Assembly (NCBI RefSeq): GCF_900089605.1
Contig: NZ_LT594324.1
Span: 124,001-188,000, forward strand
Direction of reading: 5' to 3'
DNA: 64,000 nt
Source of the DNA: Micromonospora narathiwatensis
GTDB taxonomy: Bacteria > Actinomycetota > Actinomycetes > Mycobacteriales > Micromonosporaceae
Shown here: positions 62,104-64,000 of the stretch, piece by piece
Numbering within the stretch: the stretch's first letter is position 1
Layout of the letters: every line of letters begins with the position of its first letter
Notes under the pieces: generated by a model
Database searches by the model: none
Told to the model about the DNA's origin: nothing
What the model saw: only the letters and a program-made list of their open reading frames with translations
Position numbers and translations under genes: made by a program

Positions 62104-63297
62104 TCAGCGGGGGGTGCCGAAGTCCTGCGTCCAGTATGGCCCGTTGCTCCGCGCCACACCCACGCCGATCTGGGTGAACGAGCAGTTCAGGATGTTGGCG
62201 CGGTGGCCCGAGCTGTTCATCCAGGCGTCCATGACGGCGGCCGGGCTCTGCTGGTTCCAGGCCACGTTCTCCCCGTACGCCCGCCAGGCGTAGCCGACCC
62301 GGTCGAGCCGCTCGCCGACGTCGCTGCCGTCGCTGCCGTCGTGCGTCATGGTCTTGTGGTCGGCCTGGTCCTGGCTGTGCCGCTGGGCGGCCAGCGTCAG
62401 CTTGTCGTCGACGGTCACCGCCTTGCAGCCGGCCTTGGCCCGTTCCTGGTTGACCAGGTCGACGACCTGCTGGAGTTCGGCGCTCAGCCCGCCGGTCGAG
62501 GCGGTCCGGGTGGCGGTGCTGCTCGGCGCGGCGGTGCGCTGGAGCTGGCGGGAGGGGGCGGTGGTCCGGCTCGGCTTCGGGGTGGCGGTGCGGGTCGGGC
62601 TCGGCCGGGCGCTGGTCGGGGCGGCGCTGGGGGAGCCGGTCGGCGCGCCGGTGGGTGAGGCGGGGGCGAGGGCATCGCCGGGGGCGGCGTCGGTGTTGTC
62701 GGGCGCGACGGGGGCGGCGGCCACCGCGTCGGTCGCGGTCGAGTCGGTGTGCTGGCCGTCGCCGGGCAGCATCAGGGCGGCCACGCCCAGGGTGGCCACC
62801 AGCGTCGCCGCGGCGGCGGCACCGCCGACCAGCAAAGGGCGCGGGAAGCGGCGCGGCTGCCGGTGCCGCCCCGGCTGCTCGAGCGAGGAATCGAAGGCCG
62901 GACGCCAGGTGGTGGTGGACTGCTCCTCGGCCGGCCAGCCGGCGGCCCGCTCGAACTCGGGGACCGGCGTACCCGGGTCGGAGGCCGCCTGCTCGGCGGT
63001 CCAGTCGAGGTGCCCGTGGGGCTGCCACTGGTCGTCGGGGCCGTCGGTCCGCCCGGCGTCGTCCGGGCCGTGGGTCGGCCAGGCGTCGTCCGGGCCGTGA
63101 GTCGGCCAGGCGTCGGTCGGCGTGCCGGTCCGCTTTGCGCCCGAGTCATCCGGTTCGTCCCCGAAGAGGTACGCCGACCGCGGCTCCGGCCGGTCGGTGA
63201 GCCAGGCCGGCCCGTCGGCGGCCGGCGGCTGTGGGTGCCGGGCGGAGCCGTCCGGTTCGATCGGGTCGGTCCAGCGGTACACGCCTGTCCCCTCCAC
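62104..63297 (-). CDS. CAP-domain (SCP/PR1) membrane-anchored protein
   Basis: A 397-residue protein. The cytosolic N-terminus (about 1-150) is Pro/Asp-rich with a short tandem repeat (WPTHGPDD, residues about 65-85), then a helix at about 152-174 (LLVGGAAAAATLVATLGVAA), a Ala/Pro/Thr/Ser linker and a C-terminal CAP domain (about 270-397): VVDLVNQERAKAGCKAVTVD, HKTMTHDGSDGSD, GENVAWNQQSPAAVMDAWMNS and GHRANILNCSFTQIGVGVAR. CAP proteins of this type in actinobacteria have unknown function. It is transcribed away from 63.3 kb, where no clear promoter is seen. Confidence 0.88.
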   Translation of the reverse strand: MEGTGVYRWTDPIEPDGSARHPQPPAADGPAWLTDRPEPRSAYLFGDEPDDSGAKRTGTPTDAWPTHGPDDAWPTHGPDDAGRTDGPDDQWQPHGHLDWTAEQAASDPGTPVPEFERAAGWPAEEQSTTTWRPAFDSSLEQPGRHRQPRRFPRPLLVGGAAAAATLVATLGVAALMLPGDGQHTDSTATDAVAAAPVAPDNTDAAPGDALAPASPTGAPTGSPSAAPTSARPSPTRTATPKPSRTTAPSRQLQRTAAPSSTATRTASTGGLSAELQQVVDLVNQERAKAGCKAVTVDDKLTLAAQRHSQDQADHKTMTHDGSDGSDVGERLDRVGYAWRAYGENVAWNQQSPAAVMDAWMNSSGHRANILNCSFTQIGVGVARSNGPYWTQDFGTPR

Positions 63298-63655
63298 GGG
63301 TCGGTTGTCGGCCCGGCTGACGCTACGGTCGCGCCGCGAGCTGCGGCAACGTGGCTAAGAAAGAGTTAAGGGGAACCTGACGGCGAGGGTGAGACGTTCA
63401 CGCATTCCCGGGCGTACAGTTATGGCGTCCGGACAGAGCGTGTCCGCGCCTCACGGCAGCCCCCCGACAAGTGGACAGGTCGACGTGGAGATGATCTACG
63501 GCCTGCGAGAACTTGACGAAGGAGGGGTTTGCGGCTCAATATATAGGTGTCGCCAGTCGCGCCCAGTCATGCCCGCATTTTGCTGGGATGGCAGCCGCGA
63601 ACATGATGGGCGCGCGTTGGCCGGCCTTTCCGGCAGCGCATATCAAGGAGTCAGC
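63298..63655. other. Intergenic region before the coiled-coil gene
   Basis: This 358-bp gap holds a small low-GC patch (AATATATAGG at 63538-63547) and TTGACG at 63513-63518, which could form a loose promoter for the downstream gene, though the spacing is poor. On the other strand TTAACT near 63362-63370 may serve the CAP gene. The open frame 63389-63655 is in phase with the gene downstream but has no protein-like features. Confidence 0.45.
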
Positions 63656-63850
63656 ATGGCGAAGGCCCTCTACGGCCACGTTGGTGCAGCGCCCGACCGG
63701 CGCCTGCTCGACGAGGTCACCCGACTGCGTGCCAGGGTTCAGGCACTGGAGTTCGAGATCACGCGTCTGCGCGCCGACAATGATCGGCTGGCGGCGGCAG
63801 CGGCGGAGGCTGACGACCTCCTCCGGCTGGCCGAGCCCGCGTTGACCTGA
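63656..63850 (+). CDS. Small conserved coiled-coil protein
   Basis: A 64-residue protein. After AKALYGHVGAAPDRRLLDEV come heptad repeats (TRLRARVQALEFEITRLRAD NDRLAAAAAEADDLL) that predict a dimeric or trimeric coil. Similar small proteins with a AKALxGHVG start occur in Streptomyces and other actinobacteria near mutM and smc. The function is unknown. AAGGAG precedes the ATG at 63656. The frame upstream is open but non-homologous. Confidence 0.85.
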   Translation: MAKALYGHVGAAPDRRLLDEVTRLRARVQALEFEITRLRADNDRLAAAAAEADDLLRLAEPALT

Positions 63851-63890
63851 TCTCCGGTTGTCGGAAAACTGAATCGCACCACACGAAAAC

Positions 63891-63919
63891 GCGCGCCGAC
63901 ACCCCAAGTGCCGGCGCGC
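63891..63919 (+). terminator. Terminator after the coiled-coil gene
   Basis: GCGCGCCGACAC (63891-63902) pairs with GTGCCGGCGCGC (63908-63919) with one wobble, loop CCCAA, and is followed by CGCTTTG. The last 80 bases of the window show no gene. Confidence 0.8.
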
Positions 63920-64000
63920 CGCTTTGTGCGTACGCCTTTTGTTTTCGCGGCGCGTCTTCCGATCGGGTGAGCCCGGAATTGCGCGACGGCAACCGGGGCC

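Noticed and set aside
63389..63655. 89-residue N-terminal extension of the coiled-coil gene
   Set aside because: The stretch lacks homology-like features and AAGGAG directly precedes the ATG at 63656.

Overview
The window is about 64 kb of very GC-rich DNA (roughly 70% or more) with overlapping start and stop codons, many GTG starts and almost no mobile DNA. It reads as a chromosomal core segment of a high-GC actinobacterium, most likely a member of the Micromonosporaceae. Supporting marks are an HU protein with a long Lys/Ala tail, cofC (coenzyme F420 synthesis), a CimA-type citramalate synthase, the DUF397 plus XRE/DUF5753 pair, an LPXTG surface protein, a SepIVA-like protein, and a gene order that follows the ilvB...leuCD-hup-mutT1-ppk-cofC-gpsA-ddl-thiL-recG-rsmD-coaD-rnc-mutM backbone known from Mycobacterium and Streptomyces. 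The genus is an inference; no rRNA is present to settle it.

Layout. 1-9.1 kb: branched-chain amino acid and serine synthesis (ilvB end, ilvN, ilvC, serA, leuB, ilvE), interrupted by a minus-strand conserved protein and an ApbE-like flavin transferase. 9.2-11.7 kb: minus-strand phosphatase, PRC-barrel protein and the ahpC-ahpD peroxidase pair. 11.9-13.6 kb: a short leader peptide with Val-Leu-Ile-Ile codons, an intrinsic terminator, then cimA. 13.6-25.7 kb: envelope and accessory genes (endonuclease/phosphatase-fold membrane protein, MoxR-DUF58-VWA operon, HtrA-like protease, ArfB, GNAT, SGNH-CBM2 esterase, FAH-family enzyme). 25.8-26.4 kb: tRNA-Gln and two identical tRNA-Glu genes in a 121-bp direct repeat. 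26.5-30.1 kb: an IclR/NdgR regulator divergent from leuCD, then HU.

30.2-39.5 kb: a second membrane EEP protein, the minus-strand cofC-ppk-Nudix/phosphatase run, and the divergent plsC-gpsA-transsulfuration run. 39.5-43.3 kb: a methyltransferase preceded by a structured leader that looks like a translational attenuator, a ROK protein, the XRE/DUF397 pair, and a small gene coupled to a 15-residue leader peptide. 43.5-51.7 kb: ddl, DUF3515, an Lrp/RAM protein, thiL, GNAT, rpmB, a FakA-like DAK2 protein and recG. 51.8-63.9 kb: LPXTG protein, rsmD-coaD, SepIVA-like, DUF177-rpmF-plsX-rnc-mutM, an MMPL transporter, a GH114 lipoprotein, a CAP-domain membrane protein and a small coiled-coil protein.

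The genes form a working set. IlvBNC, LeuB, LeuCD, IlvE and CimA cover most of isoleucine, valine and leucine synthesis (ilvD and leuA are not here), with LeuCD and LeuB able to serve both leucine and the citramalate route to isoleucine. The right half is a housekeeping block for phospholipid, peptidoglycan, cofactor, ribosome and DNA-repair functions. The most interesting non-coding signals are the cimA attenuator, the methyltransferase leader with mutually exclusive hairpins, and a recurring arrangement in which a TANNNT-like -10 box lies 6-7 nt before the start codon, which predicts several leaderless mRNAs.
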